Assembly (NCBI GenBank): GCA_965178125.1
Contig: OZ237735.1
Location: forward strand, 558,001-622,000
Direction of reading: 5' to 3'
DNA from: Bilabrum cf. latius
Lineage: Eukaryota; Bigyra: Bicosoecida; Bigyra; Bicosoecida
Length of the DNA: 64,000 bases
The translations under genes and the position numbers were made by a program. Positions 46,912 to 58,569 of this stretch are shown here, piece after piece (the stretch's first letter is position 1; each line of letters opens with the position of its first letter). The notes beneath the pieces were generated by a model, which saw only the letters and a list, made by a program, of their open reading frames with translations, was not told the DNA's origin and did no database searches.

Positions 46912-49900
46912 TGCTGCTGCTGCTGCTGCAGTAGCCTTGCCTAGGCTGCCTCCCTAGAGCGTTCAGCCGCCGCTGCAGCCCGGGCATCCAGTCGCGGCCT
47001 GGCCGCCCGGGCTCGAATTTCGTTGCACATCGGAACAGGACAGCGCCCGGGCATTTGTCCACATGTCTTCGCGTGCAGCTCCACGAGCCGCTGCAGCCTC
47101 GGCACTGCAGCACCCGGACCACTGGCTGGGGGCGAGACACCACCCTGTAGCAACCGCCTGGCAGTTTCCAGGGCGTGGGGCGTGACAAGTGCTAGGTCTG
47201 CAGGGGCCACCTGGACGTTGCACGCCTGCTCCAGGGCAGCCACATATGGCTTCATCTCCTCCATCTCACGGGCCTCGCGATCCCGTTTCGTGAAGCTAAC
47301 AGGGATAGCCTTGAGCCGGTGCTTGTGTTTTGGCAGCTTGCCCCTCTGTGTCTAGTCGTAGCATGCGTCACAAAGGTCAAATTCGGGACACTCTTGGCAA
47401 GCCCACCTGTTGCCTTTGAGTATCTTCTGGCTGCAGTTGTTGCACACGTGAACGAACGAGGGCATCTTAGGATTCCTCATGTGGTACAGGACCATCGCAG
47501 TGGAGTGCTTTGCCCTCCGCAGCTAGTCGAACTGGTAGTGGTTGCCCTAGCACAGTTCGAGGAAGTACTCTCGAGTTTCCCAGAATTCGCAACTTACGAG
47601 TGGATCGACGTCGTGCCGAAGCCCGTTCCGGAAGAGATCCACCAGCTCATAGAATTGCTGGGGCGGGCTTGCACCGCCGGCGCCGCTGCTTGCCAGCACC
47701 TCGGAAGGTACGAGGCCACCCTGCCTCAAGCTGCGAGCAGATGCCTTCGTGCCAGGGTCACTGCTGCTGCTGTCGTCGTGCATGGCCACCTGTGCCGAGC
47801 TGGAGCTCGAGCTGCTGCTGCCGGCGCTGCTGAACGACGACGCGGACCCAGAACTTGCCACGGCAAACGGCTGCACGTCACCGTCTTCCTTAAGCTCCTT
47901 CAGAACTTCTAGCTCGCTTTCTCCAGACAGTGCAGGACGCTTCTGCAGCTGCCGTACAAACGCATCGGAGCACAGCCGGCCGCCAGTACCCTCTCGCTTG
48001 CTCCTTTCAAGGGCGTAGCAGCCGTCGCACAGGTTGACCGACTCGCCGTCCTCAAGGTGAACTGGACTGTACCACTGGTTTCCGCTTACGATGAATGACT
48101 TGCAGACTTGACAAGATGGCCACAGTTTGGCCACAAAGAAGTCCTGCCGGAGGTTCACGACCTAGTCAGCCACTTTGTTTGCCAGGGCGTCTGCTACAAG
48201 GTGCGCGCTGGTGGCATTGACCATCCGACCCTTGGTTGTGTGCGACTTCGTGTTACCCGTGGAGGCGTCTCCGTCTGTCCCAGCCATCGACCCACGGTCT
48301 CGTCCCGAGGACGACCGGCGGGCTCTCCCCCCTACTCTTCCCTTGCGCTTCGACCTGGCCTTCTTTCCCTTCGCCTTGCCTTTCTTGGAGCTTGATTTGG
48401 AGCTCTTCTTGCTGGCAGAACCAGAGCCGTCACCGAGCCCGTCATCATCATCGTCGTCGCCGTCATCTATCATGTACTGTGACCCGCTCATTCCAGCAGT
48501 CAAATCTAAGCCGAACGCGGCAGGCGACCGAGCACCGTCTCTGGCCATCTCGTCCGACAGCATCGACTGCTGGGCCCCGGAGGCCACGCCTCGTCTTCTG
48601 CACGCCAGCCACCATAACGCGGCATGCTGCGCCCTGGACTACCTACGAAACGGAACAGGCGCATGCAGGGAGCCTGACGCCGCCCTTGAAGATGTCGTGG
48701 AGCCTGCACCAGATGAGGGCCCATGAGCGTCGGTCACCATTGCGGCTGAGACTAGCGGAACCAGCGGCTCCATGTCGAGCGGTTTGGCGTTGGGGTCCGT
48801 GTACAGGTGCTGGTGCCAAAGCCATTTCCTGCCTTTGAACACCGATGACTGTACGACATCTGCTTCGGAAGATGCTAGCTCCTGCGCGTACGTGTCTGCC
48901 TCACCCGGCCAGTAGTCACCTTTGAAGAGGGGCAAGTCGAGCATGCTCCTCTGCCTGCCCCCCTCCTCTCCTGACTTTGTCGGAAAGAAGTCATCGGCGA
49001 GGTACACGACCTTGTCAATGATTCCAGTCTCGTGAGCAGTGTCAAACATATCTTGGTACCACTTCCTTAGCCTCTCAGACTTGGGATTCTGCTAGTCGGG
49101 CGGGTGGCAGAAGAAGATGTAGTCGTCGCCCTTCAGCGGCGGACACGCCCACAGCACAAGCTGGAGGAAACCCCGACTCTTGAGGTCGCGCATGTACTCC
49201 AAGATGATCTCGTGGAACACAAGGGTCCTCAGCTCGGGCGGGTCAAAGTACCGCACCGAGTCCAGATACGACAGGTAGGCAGACCTGCGGTTGGGCCCAG
49301 GGCAATCGTCCCAGTACTCCTGCACATACATGGTAAATACCAGCACGTCTGCGCCGTCCAGTTCCTGGAACAGAGCCAGTGCACGTGACCTGTGCCTGTA
49401 CTCCTTCTGTGGGATCTGATGAGGGTAGCGGTTACGCAGGGCAGCAGGGACTGGGGTTGTCTACCACGAGTCGCTGACGACTCGGACACGCACAGTAGGG
49501 ATTGGGTACGACTTGCTGGCCTCCTCCCGCACCCGAGCAGAAGGATTCTTCAGGACCTGCTCGAGAGACGAGCCGGCGGCCGAGTCGGGGCTTGCTCCAA
49601 CCAGACTGTCGATCTGCCGCTGCAGGATGAGCTTGTGGACCGCCTTCTCGATGCGCTTGCCCAGGCGGTACTGTGGCAGGTCACGCGCCCGCAAGCCCTA
49701 GGAACTTCGGATGGGTTTGGGCGACTTCCGGATCTTCATCTCCTGCAGAAGGCAATGGGGGCACACCAGCGTCTGTGACTGCACCTGATCATGCTACCGG
49801 TTAAACATCCCGCAGATGTTGTGCATCCACTTGTCGCACACACTGCACTGGACCCATTCTTCCTCATCGATCTACTCATGCTTTGCCTTGATGAGCAGCT

Positions 49901-52232
49901 TCTTCGGAACGATGGTGCTGTCGCTGGAGCTGTCTGTTGGCACCTTGGAGCCGTGGCACGTCGTGCAGTAATGAACGTTGTTGTCCTTGTTGCGATAGAA
50001 TGATTGACCACTCTGGATGCGCTTCCTGCACAGCGTGCAGTACAGCATCGACGGCTCGAACACGAACTTCTAGCCCGCACAAAGGAAGCACACGTTGTTC
50101 GTGAACTAGGCCTGCGCATCGACAGCCACGACTTGCCCTTTCTCGCGCAGCAGCATCTGCTGCCTGCGGTCCTGCAGCCTCTCCTGCTCGAGCCCCTGCT
50201 TGGAGTCGTGCATGTCTCTGAGCAAGATCTCGCTCTGCTCCCTCTCCGCCTCGGCAAACACCTGGTTCATCATCTCGTCGAAGTAGAGCGCGAACTCCTC
50301 CGCAATCAGGGCTACCTCGCTGCCGGGCGGATTATACAGAATGGCGTTGTACCACACCTGCCTCACGTCATCCGAGAAGCCCTTCAGGCTGCGATACCGT
50401 TTTTGCTCGAGCCGCCTTTTGATCGTTCCTAAGTCCATCGGTCGCTTCACAATATCATGGTAGTCTGGGAGCCCGAGCTCTTTCGCATTCACCCGAGAAG
50501 AAAAGAAGTTGTGCCTGCTGTCCTTGGCTAGCATCCGGCTCAAGACCGGCGCACACCGGTCGTGAATGTCCTTGGGCGTGTATATGGCGTTGAAATCGAA
50601 CCGCAGGGAGTACAGGTGCTGCTATAGTTCCTCGTACGACGCGGTGTGCAGCAGGCTGATCTGGGGGTCCAGGGACTGGAAGGTCACGGCCCGTTTCTCA
50701 CTGGCTGAGAACGCCTTGTCGCGGTTCATTACTTCTTTGTGCCTCTGCAGGCTGCGATCTTGCTGCTTCCTGCACCTCTCGAGGCCTTGCTCGTAGAAGT
50801 CTGCACGCAATTGGTACCGCTAAACGCGCTTGAGCAGCTCCATAAGCTTGCGCTCGGCCTCTGCTCGCTTCTCTTTGGGCATCGCTCCTTGGTGAAGCTG
50901 GAAGTGCTGCTGCTGGCTCTGCCGCTGCAAATCGTGCACGTGCCTCTGCATGTCGCTCTTCATTGTGGCGTACAGGTTTACCTGGCACTGGTCGAAGCGT
51001 AAATGCCTCGAGATGTGCTCCCTGGTGATGGCAGCCAGCGACACCCTGCACGCCAGCGGGCAGTCCTTGTCTTGGCATAGGAAGTAGTGCCGCACCACTC
51101 GGCTCCACTTCTGGGTCTAGCTCGTCGCGCTCGGCTGCCTCCCGACTCCCCCCGTTGTCAAATACTCGCCCGCCTCCCGAATGTACCGCAGTCGCCTCTG
51201 TCTGTTCGTCTCTGTGGACGCAGCAACCGACGACGAGGAAGCTGCTGGGACCGGAGGCGGTGCCATGGCGGTGCCTACCTCTGCATCCACGATGGCCTGG
51301 TGCCCACGGGTAGCCGGGTGATCGATCGGCGGGGCAGGCTCGTCGTTGTCGGGCAGCACAAAGGCTGCCTTGAACCGGGCCGTCGCAGGCTTGAGGCACC
51401 TGTCCTTGAGCAGCGTGATCACGTTGCGCACGTCCTTGCACGAGTATGAGCCGTGCTTGCTGCACTGCTCCCCCATGCACGGGTTCGAGGCAAACGTTTG
51501 GATCGCAGTCACAAGGTCGCGCCAAGATGCCAGCTTGCTGGGGTCCCGCGGCAGCGGCTCGAGAGTGGAGCCGGGGATTTTCTTGCTGGCCGTAGCAGCA
51601 CCGGCAGCGCTTGCCGCTGCAGATGATGCGCCGTTGCTGCCGCCACTGCTCTGGTGCAACCATGTCCCAGCTTTCCTTGAGGCGTTATCCACGTGCACCA
51701 CGTATGCCTGCAGCCTCATTACCTCCCTTCCCTTCATGACCCTGCTCTCCTGCTCTCGTAGCCCTCCCCCATACAGCTGTTCCGACTTGGTCTTATTGTA
51801 CACGTCCATCCGTGCGATCGCGTCCTGCCTCTCTTCTGGCGTCATCGGGGGGAGCTTCGGCAGGGGGGGGACTTGTGGGATCGAAGGGATGGCGGGGAAG
51901 ACCTGCTGCGACCTCGGGGAAGCTGAGGACTGGGGCCGGGCCGCCGAGGCGAAGGCAGCTCCCGGGGCCATACCTGCCTGGCCGGTACTGGCGACTGCAG
52001 TCGCAATCTCTGAGGCCGTGGAACGCTGCCGGTCCACCTGCACGGCGTGCATGCTCGTTGAGGCCGAGCCAGAAGAAGAGGAGGACGACTATGGGTGCCG
52101 GGCAGAGGTTGGCGGTGCCGACACAGGGTCACTGGGAGACATCGTCAGGGGTCGAGGCGCCTGACCCGGCGCGGGTTGCGACCCCGAGGCCTACTGAGCT
52201 TGCGCAGTCGGAACTCTGCTTGCTTGCGACAT
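45990..52232 (-). CDS. HAC: plant-type HAC / p300-CBP histone acetyltransferase, many UAG codons
   Basis: Nuclear lysine acetyltransferase and transcriptional co-activator. One intronless frame of 2,081 codons ends on TGA at 45990 and is broken only by UAGs (51117, 50820, 50622, 50106, 49872, 49461, 49092, 48639, 48162, 47547, 46941, 46533 and others). A PHD-like region reads MLYCTLCRKRI and WVQCSVCDKWMHNICGMFN. The HAT core has VFTMYVQEYWDDCPGPN, YLSYLDSVRYFDPPELRT, LVLWACPPLKGDDYIFFCHP and then PD-x-QNPKSERLRKWY, with UAG where human CBP has Gln, and FKGDYWPGEA. A ZZ finger follows (CQVCKSFIVSGNQWY...), then FD-x-LRRAKHSTAMVLYH, and a second ZZ (CNNCSQKI...WACQECPEFDLCDACY), the order seen in plant HAC proteins. 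A reduced TAZ-like Cys/His segment and a 17-Gln run (46878-46928) lie near the C-terminus. The ATG at 52232 is the first in frame. Confidence 0.9.
46878..46928 (-). repeat. CAG/CAA repeat coding 17 glutamines
   Basis: Seventeen consecutive Gln codons (CAG with interspersed CAA) on the minus strand inside the HAC/p300 gene. The mixture of codons makes it less prone to slippage than a pure CAG run. No UAG occurs inside the tract, although UAGs lie on either side of it. Confidence 0.85.
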
Positions 52233-52949
52233 AATGAATCGGGTTACTTTCTTCTGCACCCGCTTGGGCTTCAAATAGTCCTCCTGCGGTGTCTGGCTTG
52301 TTCGAACGGCGTGCTTGCGTCATGAAATTGCGGGCAATTTCAAACGGAGGAAGCGAATACAACATACCTTGTTGCTGTTCGCTTTACGCCACTGCTATTC
52401 AGCATACGCAGCAAGGTCCTCAACAGATGCGTAGTCGATCCCGGCGAAGGTTGACCGAACAACTTGTCGACTGCGAGGCCAAGGTCAGATGGATCTGCAA
52501 AAATGCAGCAGTTGCAATCGAGAGGCTGAAACATTAATTTCGACTGAATGCTACAAATCTCACATTATCGCCATGACTTGCTCTCGCTCCTCCGCTGTAA
52601 CTTGCATCGTATCCATTTCGCCAAATGTCTTAGCAACCGCAAAGAAAGATCAGTTGAACGAAAGAAAACAGATAACTGTACAGGCTGGACCTACTCTAAA
52701 CGCTGCACGGGCGCTGAGTTGTGGAAACGAGCCCAAGGTGGCTTTGCGGCTTCGTTTTGGCCAGGCGGTTCATGAAGGTTCGATCTCGGCCACAATTTCG
52801 GCTGCAATCGTTGGGTGGCAATTTGCATGAATCTTGACTTAAGTAGTATGTTTTGTTGATATCAACAAGCCGCTACAACTCCACACGATCTGGTCCGAGC
52901 TCCTTTGTTCCTACCGTGGCATTCAGCACACCCCTCGCTACCTGTGCTC
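52233..52949. other. intergenic region upstream of HAC
   Basis: 717 bp between the HAC start and the stop of the F-box gene; both are on the minus strand, so this should hold the HAC promoter and 5' UTR. The HAC frame stays open upstream to a TGA near 52321 with a basic stretch (YLKPKRVQKKVTRF) but has no earlier ATG, so a 5' exon is possible. The stretch 52530-52900 is less GC-rich and shows no gene. Confidence 0.4.
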
Positions 52950-54680
52950 TCAAGCCCGCGTGTCCAGCCCGAGCAATTCACTCAAGGCCGTGAAATGCCT
53001 CGTGGCAGACCTTCTCTGCTCGGCGTCCGCATCACAGCCAGTCGCCGCAACAACAGCCCCGCGCAGATCCAGCCTCTCAAGGGAATGCCCAGCCAGCCGC
53101 CCCAGCTCGGCAACCCCCGCCACTGACACGGCTGTGCTGCTGAGCCCCCGGCCGCCTGTGTCAGTGGCGGCTCGGGCCCGGGCCCGCCTGCTCAATCCCT
53201 GCCCGAGTCGCCGCCTGCTGCTTGCGACCAGTTCCCTAATCCCAGGGAACAGTGTCCCGATGCGGACAAGCACGTCGTCGCTGATTCCCCGGCACCCCCC
53301 TAGGGCGAGCCTGCCCACCCGCACCTATGGGCTTGAGGAGGAGGAGGAGGGTGTGACGAGTGAGGTCTCGACCGTCTCGTTGAGGGCTGCGACCAATTTG
53401 CCTACTCGTTCCACCACCTCTGGTGCTCGCACCTGGGGGCAGCTGCTCAGCGAGACGCCCAGCTCAACTATTCCCACCCTCGCTTTGCTCCCCCATCCTC
53501 CATCGTGCAGTGCACCCATAGCCCCCGCTTCCGTTTCAACGCTGCTGCAGCAGCTGATACAATCATCATCGCTCCGCACCGAAGACTCACCAGACGAATC
53601 CGCCGAAGGACTGCACGCCGCAATTCCGCAGCAACTCGCGCTTGGCCCGGCGGCCCCGGCGCCCACCTTTGCAGGCAGCTCCACGGCTCCAAAACAGGCA
53701 TCAAGCAGCGTTAGTGCCCCCGTTGTGGACAGCAGCGGCAGTCGATCCGCCCGCAGCACGCGGACAGATGCACCAGGGGCTGCTGGGTCGCTGGCCCTTG
53801 AAGCGCGGACGGAAGCGGCGACCAACTCTGCCCCCGCGTCGTCCAGCATTGCACACCCCGACAGATTCAGTGTTCCAAGTGACCGTCCGGCCTGAGACAC
53901 GGCATCGATGGCCGAAGCTATGTCTTCCGGCGACGCTCGCTTGCTGCCCGAAATGTCCACTACAGCGGCACTAGTAGCAGGAACCCGAAGAAAATGATTC
54001 TATTCTGCGGCTAGCCTCATGCTACCGGTATGAAAGGCAATGTCTAGTGATGCAGTCGAAGCTCGTGACCGGCCGTCAAGCGTGGAAGCGCCAGAGACGC
54101 GCGCTGCTGCGGCAGCCGGCTAGGCTGCGGTGCTCTACAAAGAGCTGCCAGAAGCATCCTGCAGGGTTGCCACAGACGGCAAAGACGGGGGAATGACATC
54201 TTTTGTCACTTCCGACTGCATTCCATGTGCCTGCTTTCGATTGATAGCTGATGACCAAAGGATTCGTGCCTGCAATCTATCGCGGGTTGAGAACGATCTC
54301 GAAAGGGAAGCAAGATCGCGAGCAGGAGATGTTGACCGCCAGCTTCCACTTATGTCGAACTTGAGTAGCAAATCTGCACCATCTGCCGCGGTTGAAACTG
54401 CTGTTCGCGACTTCAGGGCGCTTGGGAGCGTGACGTCAGGCTGTCTCGAGGCTCCCGAGCCCTTCATCGCAGCACAGCAACCATGGGAGGCAGCACGCAG
54501 GCTCCGCAGGTCCTCTTCAGTTAGAAACGATATCAGAGGGGTCGCGCAATGGGCCCACCGCACACGGTGCTTCCCGATCGACCACGCGCTCGGGTGCATG
54601 CAAGCATCGTCAGCACCCCCATCAGAGCTCGCATCCATTCGCCGTCCTAGCGGTACATTCGCCAAATCTCCCGTTTCCAT
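52950..54680 (-). CDS. F-box / leucine-rich repeat protein, UAG-containing
   Basis: 577 codons from an ATG at 54680 to a TGA at 52950, joined across UAGs at 54135, 53325 and others. An F-box-like stretch near residue 50 (LISFLTEEDLRSLRAASHGC) is followed by a Ser-rich linker and by LRRs of the AMN1/Fbxl type: LGTLNLSGCAMLDDAGAELV, VGRLALGGCRGISDDVLVRI and LERLDLRGAVVA. This layout fits a substrate receptor of an SCF ubiquitin ligase. Long Ser/Gly-rich inserts separate the repeats. The F-box call is from a short match and is less certain than the LRRs. Confidence 0.65.
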
Positions 54681-55209
54681 TGTATTTGATTATGCAATTC
54701 GCACCCGTTCAGGACCAACAACAGCAACTACGTGTGATTTGGTGTGGCTGTAGGGGGCTCGCCACGGGCGGATGAAACGCAGCGAGCCTTCGGTAAACGC
54801 AAATCGAACCTTTTCGTTGGGTTCGTTGGTTGCAACCACAGGGTAGCGTGCACCTTGCAAGAAATCACAGTTGGGCCCACTGGCCGCTCCAAGAGCAGTC
54901 TGAACGCCTAGTTGCCAAGATTAGCGCAAGCTTTGGCAATATTTTGTATTCGTAGTGATGTTCAATCCCATCTGACCTATGTCTGACAGAAGATCAGGGA
55001 CAGCAGCAGTGGACGCCTCGCATGACGGCTCTGCGCCCAGTGAGATTAGTGTTATTTTGCAATTGAAGCAGCAAAGTACGAGTTGAGCGATCCATGCAGA
55101 TATGTACTAGTGTTATTGATCGGTTGGTACCGGCTCGTGCGGACCATGAACCTATTGGCCGACTAATCCCATGATTGTATCTACGCGACCACATCGCAAT
55201 TTTGCGCAG
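54681..55209. other. divergent intergenic region and missing 5' end of CAF1
   Basis: The stretch lies between the F-box gene (minus) and the first recognisable CAF1 exon (plus). CAF1 needs an upstream exon ending in phase 1, because its frame has no ATG before a TAA near 55166. The likely acceptor is TTTTGCGCAG at 55208. I could not place the exon with the start codon. No RNA gene is visible. Confidence 0.4.
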
Positions 55210-56613
55210 CCGCTGCCGCCGGGGAGGGCCGAGGAATAGAGATTCGAAACGTCTGGGATGAGAACCTAGAAGACGAATTCGCAGAGATTGAAGCGCTTAT
55301 AACAAGATTTCCCTTCATAGGTCTTGACACGGAGTTTCCAGGCGTTGCGGTTCGACCTGTCCGCCCTGCGCCATCCAAGGAAGCGTTCCATTACGCCACT
55401 CTGAAGCTCAATGCCGACATGCTGAAACTGATTTAGCTTGGAATTGTTCTGTGCGATAAGGACGGGAACATGCCCGAAGGCAATCCAGTTTGGCAGTTCA
55501 ACTTTCGGTTTAGCAAAGCGTGAGATTGAATCGTACATGCTCTGCCCCGGCCACAGCTAATTGCATCGCTGCGCTCTTGGAGTGCTGCTGTCGCTTCTGC
55601 ACTGGCCCCGCCACTTTGCTGCAATCCCAAGGCCTCATGTCATGCCGGAGCCTGATTGCTTTCGTCGCAGTGAGGACGTGCACGCCCCGGCCTCCATCGC
55701 ACTGCTGGAGAAAGCAGGCTTGGATCTCGAATCCCATGCGATCGCTGGGATTGACCCGTTCCGTTTTGCGGAGCTATTTGTGACAAGCGGACTCGTGCTG
55801 ATGCCCGATGTGCGATGGATCACGTTCCATGCTGGCTACGACCTCGCCTACATGCTGAGACTGCTGACGCAGAAGGAGCTCCCCAGCGACGTAGCCGGCT
55901 TTTTACAGCTCTGCAGAACGTACTTTCCCCAGATGATAGACTTGAAGTTCGCCCTGAGGCACAGTGACGAGCTGCACGGCGGGCTGGCCCGCGTCGCCAA
56001 GGCGCTGGGAGTCGAGCGGAAGGGCACCGCGCACCAGGCCGGCAGCGACGGTCTCATGACGGCGCAGGCGTTCTTTGCTCTAGTAAACAGGTGCGAAGCG
56101 GCAGAGCGGACCGCTGGTGGCAGCGGGAAGCGCGGCGGGAAGGTGGGCCCTGTGAGCAGCGGGGTCTTTGAGGGCCTAAAGGCATTCAGGGAGGGAGCAG
56201 CGGCCGCCCCCGGGGTTGTTCCCCAGGGGGGATCCGCCGGGGGGGCTGCTGCTGGTGGGGCCTCGTCAGGCAGAGCAACGGGCGGGGCCGCGTCTGCCTC
56301 GCGGTCGACGGGCGGGGGGGCGGGGGCGGCTTCGGCTGCCTAGCACGTGTGCGGGTGGACGTACGGTCTGGTCTCCGACGGCGACATGGAGAGGACGAGC
56401 GCATCGATGTCTGCCTCGCTCGCCAGGGAACAGCGCACCCTCGAGCAGCAGAGGCAGCAGAAGCGGTTGCAGGAGGAGAGGGAGGCCAGCGGCAGGCCGA
56501 GCTAGAGGCCGGGTGGAGGAGGCCACGGGTTCGGGGGCGGCGGGGGAGGCAAGTTCGGGGGCGGCGGGGGCTCGGGTGGCCGCGCGACCGGGGGTTGGCG
56601 CTCGCGCGGCTGA
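55210..56613 (+). CDS. CAF1: CAF1 / POP2 (CNOT7-type) deadenylase of CCR4-NOT, 5' end not found
   Basis: DEDD-family 3'-5' exonuclease that removes poly(A) tails within CCR4-NOT. Exons 55210-55519 and 55671-56613; the 151-bp intron (GTGAGA...GTCGCAG) joins in phase. Active-site residues are present: FIGLDTEFPGVAVRP (Asp, Glu), WITFHAGYDLAYML (Asp) and HQAGSDGLMT (His, Asp). UAG at 55434 stands in DMLKLI-x-LGIVL, where CAF1 proteins from yeast to human have Gln (IIQLG). A second UAG (56341) must be read to reach HVCGWTYGLV, the counterpart of the usual CGxxYGLG end; a third (56503) leads to a Gly-rich tail and a TGA at 56611. An Ala/Gly insert precedes the end. Confidence 0.92.
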
Positions 56614-56889
56614 GTGCAGGCCGTCGGCGGGTGGGTGGTATCATTGACCAGCCGCGTGCGAGCTGCAGTTTGCCTCGAGCTGTGCTCGATGGGACTGCGC
56701 GCATACAGCTGATCAAGCGCCTGCCCGAGCCCGATGCGCGCTTACCTTGCAAAGTACACATTTTCCGAATCATTCATTTGGCTGTCACTATCACTACACT
56801 AGCGTCGCATGCAGCCATGTCCGCAAGCACAGTCAGATCTATGCGTTCCAATGTGCACAAGGTCACCACAAGCGGCAAGCTTTGTCGAA

Positions 56890-58356
56890 TCACCGCTTCC
56901 CTTTTCTGCCCTTTTTCTTGCCCTTCACTTTCTTCTGGCTTTGTTGCTGGCTAACCACCTCCCTGCGTGACGAACCTCCCGCAGACTGCCCCCCGACGGG
57001 GGACCCAGTTGACCGGCTCGTGTCCTCAGCCGCCCCCGCACTCCGTTCCACCGGGCTCGACAGGCCAGCGACCATGCGCCGCAGCTCCACGGCACTTGCG
57101 CCCTTGCGCGCCCGCGCACCCGGGACACTCCCCGGTGAGCTGGATGGCGACCCCCGCGTTGGGGTCCGTCCAAGTGGTGACCCCCGAAGTGGGGTGAGAG
57201 CGGGAGTCGAGCGGCCCCCCCCGTCCCCACCGGGGGACCTAGCCCCACGGCTGGCTGGGCCAGAGCCAATCGAGTGATCAGGTTCTGAGGAGCCAGCAGC
57301 ACCAGCAGCTGCAACAGTGGGGGTGAATCCGGGCGTGGGGGGCCCGTCAGCCATCGGTGACATGGCCCCGGGTACAGAGGCCGAGGAGCCAGCAGCCGGC
57401 GGAGGCGGCTCACCTCTTGCCACCAGTGAGGCGGCCCCGTCACCGCCACCTGCACCTGCACCTGCCGTGCCCGAGGCACGCGTGGCAGCAGGCGGGAGAG
57501 AGGGCATCGTAAGAAGCCCTGATAACACTGGTAACCTCAATTCGGGACCACTCGTCGAGCCGCCAGGCCCCGAGACGCCCGCGAGACGAGCCAGTGCATC
57601 CAGCTCCCTTAGCGCCTGGTGGAATGCCGGCCTCCTATGGGCGGAGCACAGGCGCCATGAAAGAGCGAGCGTCTCCCGCTCGACTCTACCGAGGGATCCA
57701 ACTGTGGACTCCGCGATCTTTCGGGCGGGTGCATCCGGAGAATCTCTGGACGGCAGCCACCAGCGACTCCCTAGCTCCGTCCTTCGAGAGAGGCGGTCTG
57801 CTGGTACCCACGGCAGCGCCGATTGCATCGATTGCTTGATGGCTGACTGTACTTGCAGCAGTGGTCTGCAGCCAGTTGGCCGCTCAAGCAGCAAATTTCC
57901 TGCCAAAGAGGGACTGCAGGCAGGTGCAGTGACTGGGCGTGCGATGCGCTGCCAAGCATCGAGCCCGACGGGCGCGCATGCGGCTGCTGTGTTCACACCT
58001 AGAATGGCAATCGTAGCGAACACAGCTTGCTTTGTTGCAAGATCGTCAAGTAAAGTCTTTGCTACGGCTGATGCGCAGCTTTCAGTCGCAATTCCTAGCG
58101 GTTTGCTTGCCTCCAGTGCTCCGTCGACAGATTCGGACAAACCCTAAAGTACGGAGCTGATTGCGTTCACGTACTCGACCAATGCATCATATAGTCTATC
58201 AAGTCTTTCTTCAGCGCATACTACGGTTTGATTAAGCTTGGCTGGCTCAGCATAGGTGATTGCCGCAATCTCGGAAAGTGCAAGAGTGGCTATATCTACA
58301 CCTGCTCCGGAAACGAAACGCAGAGCTTCTATCAGGGCAGCCCTTGCTCGCGCCAT
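56890..58356 (-). CDS. unknown protein, helical N-terminus and disordered C-terminus
   Basis: 489 codons from an ATG at 58356 to a TGA at 56890, with a UAG at 58144 between two helical segments (ALVEYVNAISSVL and LSESVDGALEASK). The first ~130 residues are Ala/Leu-rich and look like paired helices; the middle repeats this in RPAFHQALRELDALARLAGV. The C-terminal half is Gly/Ser/Pro-rich with SPxR- and TPxR-type phosphosite-like motifs, and the end is strongly basic (KKVKGKKKGRKGKR). I do not recognise the family. Confidence 0.6.
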
Positions 58357-58569
58357 TATTCATGCATCGCATCCAAATGCTGTAGGCATCACAAATCGAT
58401 GAGAAGTAGTGATGATGAGGCTGCAGGAGCAGTCTCATCATGAGGCTTCTTCCGGTGTTCATCAACAAAGCCGGGGTGTTGGGAGCCAGAGCGTGATACT
58501 GGAGGCGGGAGCCAGTATGTTTTCCTGGTTGTTTTAAACCCGTAATACTTGCAGTACCACGGTGATGCC

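Noticed and set aside
47760-47830. CTG-rich runs on the plus strand as a separate repeat element
   Set aside because: They are the Ser-rich coding stretch of the HAC gene on the minus strand, not an independent repeat.
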